Below, piece after piece: positions 47,086-58,022 of a stretch of DNA of 64,000 nt. The notes below the pieces were generated by a model. That model saw nothing but the letters and a program-made list of their open reading frames with translations, had not been told where the DNA came from and did not search any database. Position 1 is the first letter of the stretch; each line of letters begins with the position of its first letter. The stretch lies in NCBI RefSeq assembly GCF_000715075.1, contig NC_134082.1, positions 212,524,948 to 212,588,947 on the forward strand. Direction: 5' to 3'. A program made the position numbers and the translations under genes. The stretch comes from Nicotiana tabacum. Taxonomy: Eukaryota; Streptophyta; Magnoliopsida; Solanales; Solanaceae.

Positions 47086-50000
47086 TTATTTTTTCCTTCC
47101 ATAATCCCATAACAGAGATCCCCACCTGGTGCGAAGTGTCTCAATGTCAAAATTATCCTTTCGAATTTCTTTACCAAGGATGAAATACTCAGTAAAGCCA
47201 GCAACAAAAGCACCACAATCACTGTAATTAAAAAGAAAAAAATCAGATTCAAATACGTACATTAATAGTAAAATAGTAAAATAATTGAGATTAACCTACC
47301 ATTTGATCTGTTGGGGAACATTATTAATCAGATTAATCTGCAAAGCATCAGAATGGGATTTATCGGTATATGCACCATTGTTCCAATCAATGCCCTTATT
47401 CTCGACATAAAAATCAGAACTCTTCAAGAAGTAAGGTATCAGAGTTGCATAAGGTAATGCAGCATCCAAAACATGTCTATCATTAAGAGCCCCACGGTTA
47501 GAGTCATAGATGTGGATGCATCTATCTACGAACGTAAACACCCCCAAAACCCAATGTCCCAATTTTGCTCTTCCGCGCTTCACAAAGATAGGGAATAAGA
47601 CGTGGTCAACAGTGTGCCATGATACATTTGCATCACAATAATAACCTCTGATGTACTCTTCTATCTCATGCCCGTCAGGAATCACTGAAGGATCTTGATT
47701 CACTTTGAAATCATTGTATAGGGAGTTGATTTTGTTACCAAAGGCAAAGTTGGTTGTAGTAAACCGCATGGCAACACTTGTCCCATATTTTCCCCTCTTC
47801 CTCAAATAATAAAAGAGGACATGCAGGTGCTGAGATAAGAAATAAAACAGAACAACCATCACTACCAGATTTTTAAACTATAGAACTTTATACACTATTA
47901 TACATAGGTATACATATTTATACAAGGTTATACAATGTTATACAATCTTATACTGTGATTATACAAAGCTATGTATACACTATGCAAGTCTCAAAACAAC
48001 AAAGATATGCAACAAAAATAAAAAGGGAATTAGAACAGAAATTTATTAAAATACCGTGTCAATCAAAGGGCGGCCACAATATGCAAGTGAGTGGAACCAA
48101 TCCTTCTTGGTCACATAACACGAGCCAAAAGTAAAACCTTCCACAAGATTATTTACTTCATCGGGATATATATGTTTGGCACTTCAAATCACAAAAAATA
48201 AAAAGTAATCAGAACTACATTCATTGACAAGTATAAAATCAGAAAATCAAAGATTGAAGAAAGTGAAGATACCTTCGCCTCGTATCCATCTCATTATCAA
48301 CAAACGCGCAAAACTCTTTAGCCAATGGCGACAATGTATCAAAATCATCAATTTCAATCGTGAAAGGATGCTTCATATCAAAAATGAGCTTCGGCGCCGA
48401 TTTTGATGCTCCAGAATCAAAAACTGGCAAATATGGAGATTTGGCATATTTTCCTGGTATTCTCGGTCGAACTGAATGGTCAGGAGAAATGTAATCATCT
48501 TCTACTTTTATGATTGATTGTTTGTGAACCACAAGTTGGGACATCTGAGCTAAATCTTCATCACCAATGTCATCCCAAAATGTGTCATCCTTGACATCAC
48601 CTGCTACCCCTTAGAAATAGAAACACAAATAATACAAAACTTCAAAAAGAAGAAAAGAAAAATCAGACCAAAAAAAAAACCCCAGAACAAATACCATTAT
48701 AAACACCATCAGTAACTCTCTCGTTAGCTACCACATTATCTTGATTCATTTGATTGACAAAGTTAGGAACATCATCATATTGATAACCATCAAATTCGCC
48801 AAGACCAGATGTATTGTCATCAAACATGGGCTGACGAATCTAATAAAAAATAATAGAAATAGAAGGCATGTTGAGAGAAGGCATAATTGTTGACTGATTT
48901 GGTTTTATCAGTAAACAATTACCTTAGAATCAGTAAAATCCTCCCTCGTTTGCTTGGGTTCCTTATTATTCGGAAAATTGAACACTTTTTCAAAGGAAGA
49001 AATGACATAGTTGTTGAGCGTCGTCACTGTATCAGTCAACTACAACAAAAGCAAATAAACAACCATGTTTATAACCAAAAAGTAATTATAAACTACAGAA
49101 AAGCTAAAGGTCCAGTACCTTTCCAACATCACTCCTTAGCTTCTCAACTTCATCATTCAAAAGATCAAGGCGCAAAAAAGGATCATAACTTGGATTAGGC
49201 TGTGGATTCATAGTCTGAGGACAAGGTCGTTTAGACTGTTGCTTTGCATTTTGAGGATAAGGTCTTGTAGACTGTTGCTCCATATGCTAAGGACAAGGTG
49301 AAGGTGCAGCAACAAAATCATCAGTGTGAGAGGCAGGAACAACAAGCACCTCCCGTAATGCAACATCACCGGCATTGACTTCAAAATTTTTGTCGATGTT
49401 CAGACTTGACATCTCTTCAGAAGTAGGGAAAATGTTACTATAGTTCAACTACAAGAAGAAAAAAACAGGATTACAATAGTAGAATAATACAGAAAAACTG
49501 AAATCATATATGAAGAAGTATTATGGTACAAAATGTTTACCTTGTCGACACTACACATGATCACGCCGCCAGTCAAATCCGCATATGATGGAGTGTTAGT
49601 CACTTTCCAATTAAGAATGTGTGGCACATTTGTGCCAACGCGAACAACTAGATTCTTATCAACCATTGAGCAACACTCAAAAAACCAAACCTGTAAAGCA
49701 AGCGGCAAACCTCCAAGCCTATACATTGTCAAATAATCGCATTGCCTGCCCCTCATTGTCCTTAAAACATCTTCAAATGACTTTTTTCCCCAAGGAAACA
49801 TCTTATATTGGCCACTTTCGATGATATCAAAAACATCTTTGGTGATACCATGATTATTGGCATCAGAGAAGATGAAATGATGGACAAAAACCATCAAGGC
49901 CATCTTGAACGCATCTTCATCCGATTTCCACTCCTTTTGCTTGAAGCGATCAAGAAGCTCCTCCCTTGTTATGGCCTTTTTTCCATCTCCTGGAAAATAC

Positions 50001-51144
50001 TTTTTCAACAACCTATTAACATCTGGTTTGTCATAGAAGGAGGCGTCGTCGTCTACACACTTCAAACCAGTGATAAGAGCAAACTCTCCAATGCCAAAAC
50101 GCAGCAAACAACCATTAATCTTCACCCACAACTCCCTTTCACGTCCCGGGACGACTTCCCTCAATAATATACAATGAATAAGTTGATTTTGAATTTTAAA
50201 TTGAGGGAGGTCCAAGAAGTACCCAAAACAACTAGAACGGAACATCTGAAGCTGCGTGTCAGTCAAATATTGCTTCAAAATATTCACAATATCAGGCTCG
50301 GTATGGGAACTAATCCTGTTGTGGAAATAATCAACTGGTTGTATATAGAAGTCCCCAACCTTGCATATAGGAAAATAACAAGAAATAGATCAACAACAAA
50401 AAATATACTAATAAATTTTATAAAACTGTATATATAAGTATATCAGTACTTGTATAAAGATGTATAAACAGATGTATAACTTTGTATAAAACTGTATAAC
50501 CATGTATAAATAAATAGCAAAACAGGGAATACCTTCAACTTAGCTTTTCTCTGATTCAATTTCTTCCGAATAGCAACCCTTTGTTCCCTCGATTGTAAAT
50601 CAAGGCAAGACTCACCATCATCCTTCATCTTTCTCCTTTTCCGTTTAACATTGTAGACTTCATCATCTTCATTAAACAAATCATCTTTCAGCTTATCTGT
50701 TGATTTTGCAGGTCTGCCGCATTTCTTACTCGTTGGTCTAACAATGTTAACCAGAGTAGGAGTATTACTTGTTTGGGAACGAGTCATTCGACTGCTCCCT
50801 TGTTGCAACATTTTTGAAGGAGGAGGAGACTCGAAATCATCATCATCGGGAGCCTGCACATGCTTATTCGCTTCAGAAGAAGAGGGTGAGGGCAAGTCAC
50901 TCGATGATTTAACTGGAGTGCCAGTATTTCTCATTTGAGAACGAGTCATCCGACTGCTCTCTGGTTGCAAGTTTTTAGGAGGATCAGCAGAATCAAAATC
51001 ATCAACTTCTGGCGCCGGGGCATTTACATTAGATTCTGAATCAGGGCTTGAGGGCAACTCCCTCAATCGTTTCGTATAATCTAACCTAACGCCTTTTCCG
51101 GCAATCTTCTGTTTGCCTTTAGAAGCAGACATTTTTGAACGCAT
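47086..51144 (-). pseudogene. DUF1985 plus Ulp1/C48 protease gene of a Kaonashi-type MULE
   Basis: Nine exons on the minus strand: 51144-50533, 50359-49541, 49448-49119, 49039-48923, 48839-48695, 48609-48273, 48181-48055, 47829-47300, 47221-47086. All have GT..AG borders with consistent phases, about 1050 codons. Exon 1 is basic and Ser-rich with two SSRMTRSQ copies and RKRRK (nuclear-signal-like). Exon 2 has a DUF1985 region (ELWVKINGCLLRFGIGEFAL). Exons 8-9 have the Ulp1 cysteine-protease fold: GHWVLGVF (His), IYDSNRG (Asp), VPQQ (Gln), and DCGAFVAGF (Cys) formed across the last intron. TAG at 49289-49287 truncates it before the protease; TAA at 47088-47086 cuts a short basic tail. Family members resemble SUMO proteases; the substrate of the transposon-borne type is unknown to me. 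Confidence 0.88.
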
Positions 51145-51904
51145 TTTCTACAATAAACCACACAAACAAAGCTTTAACAAAACAAACACAAAAGTTAAAG
51201 CAAACACAAAACTCACACTATAAAAAAACTCAAAAGTTAACCCAAAATGCCATAAACACAAAGCCAAGGCCAAAACAAAGCTTTAACAAAAGTGAACACA
51301 ACTGAAGCAAAACAAACAAATGAAACTGTAACAAAACTCAAAATCTAAACAAAAATAAAAGCCATAAACTCAAAGCAGAGGTCAACTTTCCCAAATTTTA
51401 ACAAAACTCAAAAAACAAAAAATTCTACCCTAAAAGTCGAAATAACAAACCATGCATTTCGTTTCATCAAGTTTAAGTCTCGAACGCAGAAACAAGGAAC
51501 ACAAAATCATCCGAAAAAACACAACAACATTGAAAAAAATTGGCGTGATCAGAAAAAGCAAAAAAAAATAAAAATAAAAAAACAAAATTCAAAACCAACA
51601 CTGTAGGAAAAGCATAAAAGGAAACAAAAATTACCTCAAACTAAGATAGAAACCTCGAAAAGCAACTTGCACACAACAATGGAGTCGGTTATGGTCTGAA
51701 AAAATCGAGAGGAAGAGAGAGTGAAAAAAGCGTGAGGAAGAGAGCAACAGAGAAATTAAATTTAAAATATTAAAACGTTATGTTAAAGTGTGGACTACCG
51801 GGTGAAAATAAAATTTCATAACTTAGCCAACATGGGCTATGCCGGGTAAAGGCCTCAAATATGTGCTATTTTTGGGTGGGCTGTATGGCCCAAGTGACAT
51901 AGAG
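51145..51904. other. Upstream region of the Ulp1-type gene
   Basis: A-rich on the plus strand (CAAAACA, AACAAAACTC repeats), with no open frame of interest. Presumably leader and promoter of the minus-strand protease gene inside the MULE. Confidence 0.45.
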
Positions 51905-51925
51905 TGTAATTTCTTCTAAAAATAA

Positions 51926-52025
51926 TAGCCGAAAAACGTATAAAATTTGTATAATTTTATATATTTTTTCGACTATCAGATGTAAATAGTTTTTGGCACA
52001 GACTAAAAGTGATAATATCCCGAAA
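51926..52025. repeat. Dispersed terminal-like repeat, copy 1
   Basis: AGCCGAAAAACGTATAAAA...TAAATAGTTTTTGGCACAGACTAAAAGTG is similar to 56985-57090 (GGCTATAAAATTTAAATAATTTCTGGCGCGGGCTAAAAATG). I recognise this as the end sequence of a Mutator-type solanaceous element family. Confidence 0.5.
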
Positions 52026-52327
52026 TTATTCCAAAACCAATCCATCAAAATTTGAACGAATTGAAAATTATACTTTTATGTACTAAATTTGGTACTTCAG
52101 AATTCTATTACAAACCATTTGATTTACTGAGTTTAAATCTTATTATTTTTACTTATTTAATAACCTAATGTGTCTCGATAAAATTAGAAGAACATAAGTA
52201 GATCCAAATGAATAGAACTTTGTTAAAACCTAATAGAAAAATAACTAATTTACAGCAGAGATCTGTAAGATAGTGTTCCTGTGCAAATGTAGTGTCCTAA
52301 CTTACTACTTTTACACATTAACATGTA

Positions 52328-52873
52328 CTCCCTCCGTCTTAAAGCCCGTTTGGGCATGAATTTTTTTTTTTAATTTTTTTTTCGGAAAAAAGTTTCTTTT
52401 ATTCGAAATTTTTGTTTGGCCACAAAATTTTTAATTTTCACTTGAAGATGACTTTTAAAATTTTTAAAAAATTTGAAAAACTCCAACAAAATTATACTCA
52501 TGTCCAAACACAACTCTAATTTTCAAATACCATTTTCACTTGAAATTTTTCCCCACTTTTTTTCCAGAATTTTACAATTCTTATGTACAGACGCTCACTA
52601 AATTATTTGCCGTAGTTTCTAATAATAGTTGTCTTAAATTATTTGTCATTTTAAAAGTTCAAGATAAAATTAATTATTTTTTTCTCATTTTACCCTTAGT
52701 AGTAATTGTTCTTGAATATGGAGATGACACATAAATAGAAAAAATATTCAATGAAGATAGATTATATCTTAAGACATTAATAAGGGTAAAATAGGCAAAA
52801 AAAAACTTCTAATTAGTGTTTCTTAAGGGTCGTGTACTCGAGAAATATGATAGATAATTTGAGACAGAGGGAG
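52328..52873. mobile_element. Stowaway MITE carrying a nested element
   Basis: CTCCCTCCGTC at the left and GACAGAGGGAG at the right are Stowaway (Tc1/mariner-type) inverted termini. Each is flanked by TA (52326-52327 and 52874-52875). A second element lies at 52344-52594, just inside the left terminus. Confidence 0.88.
52344..52594. mobile_element. Nested MITE inside the Stowaway element
   Basis: The left GCCCGTTTGGGCATGAA and the reverse complement of the right GCGTCTGTACATAAG resemble the (G)CCGTTTGGACATAAG end of a common solanaceous MITE. The interior has paired ATTTTTGTTTGGCC/CATGTCCAAACAC motifs. Target duplication unclear. Confidence 0.6.
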
Positions 52874-53327
52874 TAATTAAGGAATTGAAAAAATAACGCT
52901 ATATAATTGCTCTCAAAATAATAGCCGATATATATATATATATATATATGAGACTTTTTCTTTCCTATACCATATATGAAACTTTATTACCAAAAATGTG
53001 CATAGTTTCATATTTACCCGCCATGTTCACAGTTATTCTACAAAATATATACCAATCATTAAATATCAATTATTAGGAGATGATTCCTTCCTAATTAGGC
53101 GCGCTACAAATCTGGAAGTAAATATTCTTCCAGATATTTTTCAGCATTGACAGCCATTAAAAAGTTTGAAAGCTTTGAATTCAAATTTGAATTTTCAAAA
53201 ATCATTATTTGTTTGGACTGGGTGTTGTTGAAAATAATCGGGAATATAGTTTGGAGTTTATATCCTCAATTTTGAGGAGTTTTGGTGAAGATTAGACTTG
53301 GTTTTGACTAAATTTCAGATTGAAACT

Positions 53328-53378
53328 CGAAGAAGAAGAAGAAGAAGAAGAAGAAGAAGAAGAAGAAGAAGAAGAAGA
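53328..53378. repeat. (GAA)n microsatellite
   Basis: About 17 GAA units. On the minus strand they produce the poly-Ser of a spurious frame at 53292-53504. Confidence 0.95.
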
Positions 53379-53385
53379 CATATTG

Positions 53386-56300
53386 CAAAAATTGTAGATT
53401 ATTTGTATTCTGATTGTAGATGCTTTATTTTCTGTTTTCACAAATAAAAAATGGCTAAAATTTCTACAAATCTTCTGAAAAAATGTAATTATGTCAAAAA
53501 TCACAATTATGCTACAATTGAATGAGAATTGGGAGATAAAAATTCAATGTACCCAGTTTGTAGATGTAACACCCCAAACATTGTTACAATATTTGCATTC
53601 TTGATTGAGCATTTTTTTTATAACGAGGAAATATTTTACTTTGCACTTCCTAAATATAGAATGGTCAATATATGAAAATTTCTTACTTTAGGTTGTGTTA
53701 ATATTGGCAATGAAGTTCCATGGTGTTGCTATATGTAACACTTAATATTATTTTGTCGAGTTGTTAGTAAATATAGTATATAATTAAGTTTTGGGTTTCC
53801 AACATTTTGTATTTATCTAAGAATATTTAGTAGTCGGGGAACCATTTTATTTCATATCTGTCCATAAACTCCCTATTCTTCTACTCTTCAGAAACAAAGA
53901 AGAATAACTATCTACCTCTCTCTCTTTCTATCTCTATCTTTCTATCTCTATCTCTCTCTCTCTCCTCCGTAGGAACAAGAAGCTGAAGTTTCATAAAAAA
54001 AAAAAACCCATGGATTTCTACTAAATCAACGCATAAAATTCGTTTTTGGTGAAGATCAAGTTGCTCCTCTTGGTAAGTTTCTAAACTCGTTTTTATACTA
54101 GACACCTACTAGTATTTTCTACATATCTTTTTGTACTGAGCTCCGATTTAAGTGATCCAGGACTTTCTGGAAAGGTATTTCATAAATCTATAATTCTTAT
54201 GAAGAAACCAAAATTTAGTTTTGTTGGTATTTACCTAAAAAAGGATCAGAAAGTACAGGGCAGGTGTTGTCCAGATTTTCAGTTTTAGAAATACTCCATG
54301 TACTGCTGTTAGTAATTTTAGCATAACTTTTTGTTCAAATTTGATATGGAGGTGATTCAAGATGTTCTGAAACGGTAAGACATAGATCTACAACTTTTGT
54401 AGAAAGTCTAGTTTGTCCGTGTAGATATTCAAAACTGAGTCACAACTCAGAACAGTGATACTGTCCAGAATTTCTGTTTCAAACGTTTTTGGGTAATTTT
54501 CACCAATATCATGTTTAGTTGACTTGTTAAATCACTGAACTTATTTACATATTTGATTGTGTATTTAAGGTATATAAACCCTTGAAAAAAATCAAAGGGG
54601 AAGTGTTTGAGGAAGTGGACTGATTTGGTTTGTTTACGGCGTAGACGATTCGAACGTCCCCAAGTTGTGATTGAACTGTTTTGTGGTAAAACACCAAGGT
54701 TTGTGTATAAACTTGTACTCTTTTTGCTTGCTGGAAATATGTTGAAATAACCTGATATTTTATTTTTCTTGTCTTCGAATTATATTGTTATATTCGTATT
54801 ATATCAAGTCTTGTAAGAAATTTGCTAAATCGCCCATTCGTACGGATTGTTTGATCATTTTGCATTCTTGTTGGGACTTTGTCCTTCTTGTGGCAGTGAC
54901 TTGGTCACTCACTTGGCATGCCTCTTGATTTAGATCTTTTGCCATCTTGACTTTGGATTTGTAGTTCGTCTTGAATTATGGAACTTGTCCGTGTTAAGTA
55001 CGAACTAGGAAGCCATTTTTAATATGGTTCTTGATTCTCTTGTCTATTGGGTTTTGACCCTACTTGATTTGGGGCTTCGGTCCATCTTGATATTTGATTA
55101 TGCTTAGTGTGATGGCATGACGTACATATTGGGCGAAAAATGGATATTTGGTATACTCTCTTAAATTGATAGTATACACTTTCTAGACTCTTGAACATTG
55201 TTATTGATATTTGGAAACACTTCAAAGTTTGATATTGATATGTTTGATATATTTGTTCACTTGTTTTAAATTATGTTAAATTGAGCTAACTATGACTGAA
55301 AAGGGGAAATTGGAGAATTTAATAACTCCAAGCCTAAAGTTTATACACCACTAAGATTTATGCTTAGCGATAGTTATTTTCTATCGTAGGAAATGTTCGG
55401 GATGAAATCTGAAGATGGTCAGGGTGAAGTAGTCTCTTTGAGAGAATTTATGGAGATCACATTTGCATATGCACCTTAGTTTGCATAGTTTTGGGACATG
55501 TACATGATATACATGATATACATGATATACAGGATATATATATGTCACACTTATGTTATTTGGAGCCTTGTTGGATTTTAAAGACCAAAATCTTGTAGCT
55601 TGAATTTGTAACCTATTTTATTGTATTAGGGTGTTTTAATAACTCAAGTCTTGTAATATGCTGAATTTACACTTTGTTTTGTAAATATGTAAAAAAGGAG
55701 AAAACTAGTTTCCTTTGTTTTTTTATATATACCTGATAGTTTGAAATGAACCTTTTTGCATGGGCCTACTTCCGCTACTAAAATTATTCTAAATATTTTT
55801 ATTAATATCTCTTTTAATATTTTGTAAGTAGGAAATTAGATTTGTTTTCATAAGTAGTACCCTCTCAAAGGGGTTGCTACAGTAGATATTTTGTAGATAA
55901 ATTGTAGATTATTTGTATTCTAATTGTAGATGCTTTGTTTTCTGTTTTCATGAATCAAAAATGACTAAAACTTCTATAAATCTTCTGCAAAAAACACAAT
56001 TATGTCGAAAATCCCAATTAAACTACAATCGAATGGGAATTGGGATATTAAAATTCAATATACCCAATTTGTAGATATTTTGTAGATGAATTGTAGATTA
56101 TTTGTATTCTGATTGTAGATGCATTGTTTTTTGTTTTCACAAATTCAAAATGACTAAAACTTCTACAAAATCTTCTGCAAATAAACGCAATTATGTCAAA
56201 AATACCAATTAAGCTACATTGAGAGTTGAGATATTAAAATTCAATGTACCCAGTTTGTAGATATTTTGTAGATAAATTGTAGATTATTTGTATTCTGATT

Positions 56301-56430
56301 GTAGATGCTTTGTTTTCTGTTTTCACAAATCAAAAAACGACTAAAACTTCTATAAATCTTATGCAAAAAATGCAATTATGTCAAAAATACCAATTAAGCT
56401 ACAATTGAATGAGAAATTGTACTAATGTCG
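53386..56430. repeat. Tandem array of about 187-bp units, split by a solo LTR
   Basis: Each unit reads TTGTAGATTATTTGTATTCTGATTGTAGATG..., then TTTTCACAAA, ACTTCTACAAATCTTCTGCAAA, AATTATGTCAAAAAT and AATTCAATGTACCCAGTTTGTAGA. Unit 1 is 53386-53564; units 2-4 start at 55882, 56071 and 56257. The insertion at 53565-55881 separates unit 1 from the others. Confidence 0.85.
53565..55881 (+). mobile_element. Solo LTR, about 2.3 kb
   Basis: Starts TGTAACACCCC, ends GGTTGCTACA and is flanked by GTAGA on both sides (53560-53564 and 55882-55886), a perfect 5-bp target duplication. No coding region and no second LTR, so intra-element recombination removed the interior. It is an LTR type different from the chromovirus at 35208. 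Confidence 0.88.
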
Positions 56431-56452
56431 AAAATACCAATTAAGCTACAAG

Positions 56453-56790
56453 CTACAATCGAACCTCAATTCCATTATCATCTATTAGTGACGTAACTTG
56501 GGCAACGTTTGGAGTCCGGTTTATTGGACATGTGATGTTAGTCGATCCATTAATCCCGGTTTGAAGAAAAGTAGAATTCTCCAATATTACTTCAGTGCTA
56601 CTGTGATAGACAGAAGAAGAGGACATAAGATGTTCCACAGATGATGACGTTTCACGTATTTGTTGAGCTAAAGAGGGTAGCCATTGATAGCGAAAGAAAT
56701 CTCGAAATCGTAGGCTATTAACGTCATAGTGCAGCTGTTTTGCATGTTTTTGAACTTTTGTTCTCCAGTAATTCTTAACCTCGAAGCTAA
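56453..56790 (-). pseudogene. R2R3-MYB last-exon fragment
   Basis: On the minus strand: EVKNYWRTKVQKHAKQL, then HYDVNSLRFRDFFRYQWLPSL, then a Ser-rich tail. This is the end of MYB repeat 3 and the conserved KQLxxDVNSxxFxDxxRYxWxP block of the subgroup related to MYB2, MYB62, MYB78 and MYB108. The rest of R2 and R3 is absent. Upstream the frame passes into unrelated sequence (SPLPRFSF), and downstream it stops where the tandem-array-like sequence starts. It is a gene fragment, perhaps captured by a transposon, not a functional regulator. Confidence 0.82.
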
Positions 56791-56959
56791 AACGTGGGAG
56801 GGGTGAGATATGCGGTACCTTGAATTAAGAAGGGATATACGCTGCATTAATTGTACCCTTAAAATACATTATGGTATAGAATTGGTAATTTGGTATACTA
56901 AATGTAATTATATCAAACCTTAAACATTGAGGGTAATAAGGTTTCCTATATGATATAGG

Positions 56960-57095
56960 AATGTAAAAATTCATATATATATATATATACATACATTCTG
57001 TATATTATATACAAAAATTATACAAATTTATATAATTTTTTGGCTATAAAATTTAAATAATTTCTGGCGCGGGCTAAAAATGAAAAAGCCCTTAG
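56960..57095. repeat. Dispersed terminal-like repeat, copy 2
   Basis: Matches 51926-52025 in order: GTATAATTT, GGCTAT, TAAATAATTTCTGGCGCGGGCTAAAAATGAAAAAGCCC. It may mark one end of a Mutator-type element containing the MYB fragment and the 187-bp array. Confidence 0.5.
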
Positions 57096-57511
57096 GAATT
57101 GCAAAGGTTCGGGGTTTTGGACGATGTTATGGGCTTGAAACCTGAACTAATGCCCTCAGCTTGGGCTTTCCACATGGATTTCTAGAGGTTTGGGCTGGAA
57201 ACCTGAACCAATGCCCACTGATTTTTAATTACTTCTTACCCTTTTCTCTTTTTAAGGAAGGATTAATCTAAATAGTTGCTCACTGATCCGCTTAAATTAA
57301 ATAAGCAGTATTATGTAAAACCAATGTGTAATATGTATATAATCCTGAATAATTCATGTATAACTATGTATTATCAACTAGAATTAAAAAGGAGTCCGAC
57401 CGACTATTTGTATAAAGATCACAATCTAATTTTAGAGTTCCGCAACCATTGAGCATTTGAGTTAGGTGTGATATTAAAATCAAACACGGGGAATAGTCTT
57501 ACGCTCTTACC

Positions 57512-57726
57512 AGACTCCGTTACACGGAAATTTTATTTTGTGTCTCATACAACTGACACTAGTTGTATGAGGCAATTTTTTTGTCTCACAGTTTTGTGGA
57601 CTCAGATTTCTGTGTACCCAGAAGTGTAAGATTGAGGTCCACAAATTTATAAGACAAAAAAAAAACCGTACAACTAGTGTAAGTTGTACGAGACCACAAA
57701 ATAAAACTTTTGGAGTTACTCCCATC
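57512..57726. mobile_element. Foldback MITE
   Basis: ATTTTATTTTGTGTCTCATACAAC pairs imperfectly with GTTGTACGAGACCACAAAATAAAACT, and inner ACTAGTTGTATG pairs with GTACAACTAGT. The arms are about 80 bp with a short loop. Three weak open frames on both strands derive from it. Confidence 0.75.
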
Positions 57727-57814
57727 ATTTACACTTTGCACGAAAATATCTAAGGCACCAGCAACGTAATCCAGATAACAACACAATCTCCATTCTCCTC
57801 CAATAACCAACCTC

Positions 57815-57820
57815 CACGTG
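57815..57820 (+). promoter_or_regulatory. G-box CACGTG upstream of the CCT-family gene
   Basis: CACGTG about 205 bp before the chosen start codon. Many plant bZIP and bHLH factors bind this hexamer. A single hexamer is weak evidence. Confidence 0.3.
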
Positions 57821-58022
57821 TCAAAAAGCGCAGCTAGATCAGCACACCATGATATCGACACTAACTTTTCTGTGCTCTGTTCAATCACCAAAAGCATCAT
57901 CAAAGATTCAAGTCTTCCCCACAAAAGACTACACTTTTTCTCAACTTTTCCTTTCTCTTTTGTCACTTATTTTATTGAGCCGCTGTGTAAAATCCAAGAA
58001 GGACAAGCGAAGAGATCTGAGT

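Larger units (their letters stand above)
32500..52025. mobile_element. Mutator-like element of Kaonashi type, with nested chromovirus
   Basis: Contains a MuDR-type transposase gene (32871-46078, +) facing a DUF1985/Ulp1 protease gene (47086-51144, -), the convergent two-gene layout of Ulp1-bearing MULEs. Without the nested retrotransposon the element would be about 9 kb. Ends are inferred. The left GCTATAAAAATAAGGG near 32514 and the reverse complement of GAAGAAATT...AATAATAGCCG (51905-51935) look like a weak degenerate inverted repeat; a further block to 52025 (TTTGGCACAGACTAAAAGTG) recurs at about 56990-57090. Kaonashi MULEs are known to lack long terminal inverted repeats, so boundaries are uncertain by about 100 bp or more. 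Confidence 0.75.

Noticed and set aside
53292..53504. ORF with a long poly-Ser stretch
   Set aside because: Minus-strand translation of the (GAA)n microsatellite.
57849..58022. Upstream in-frame ATG as start of the CCT-family gene
   Set aside because: The extension is a hydrophobic, low-similarity stretch that does not fit a nuclear regulator; the start at 58023 precedes the basic region directly.
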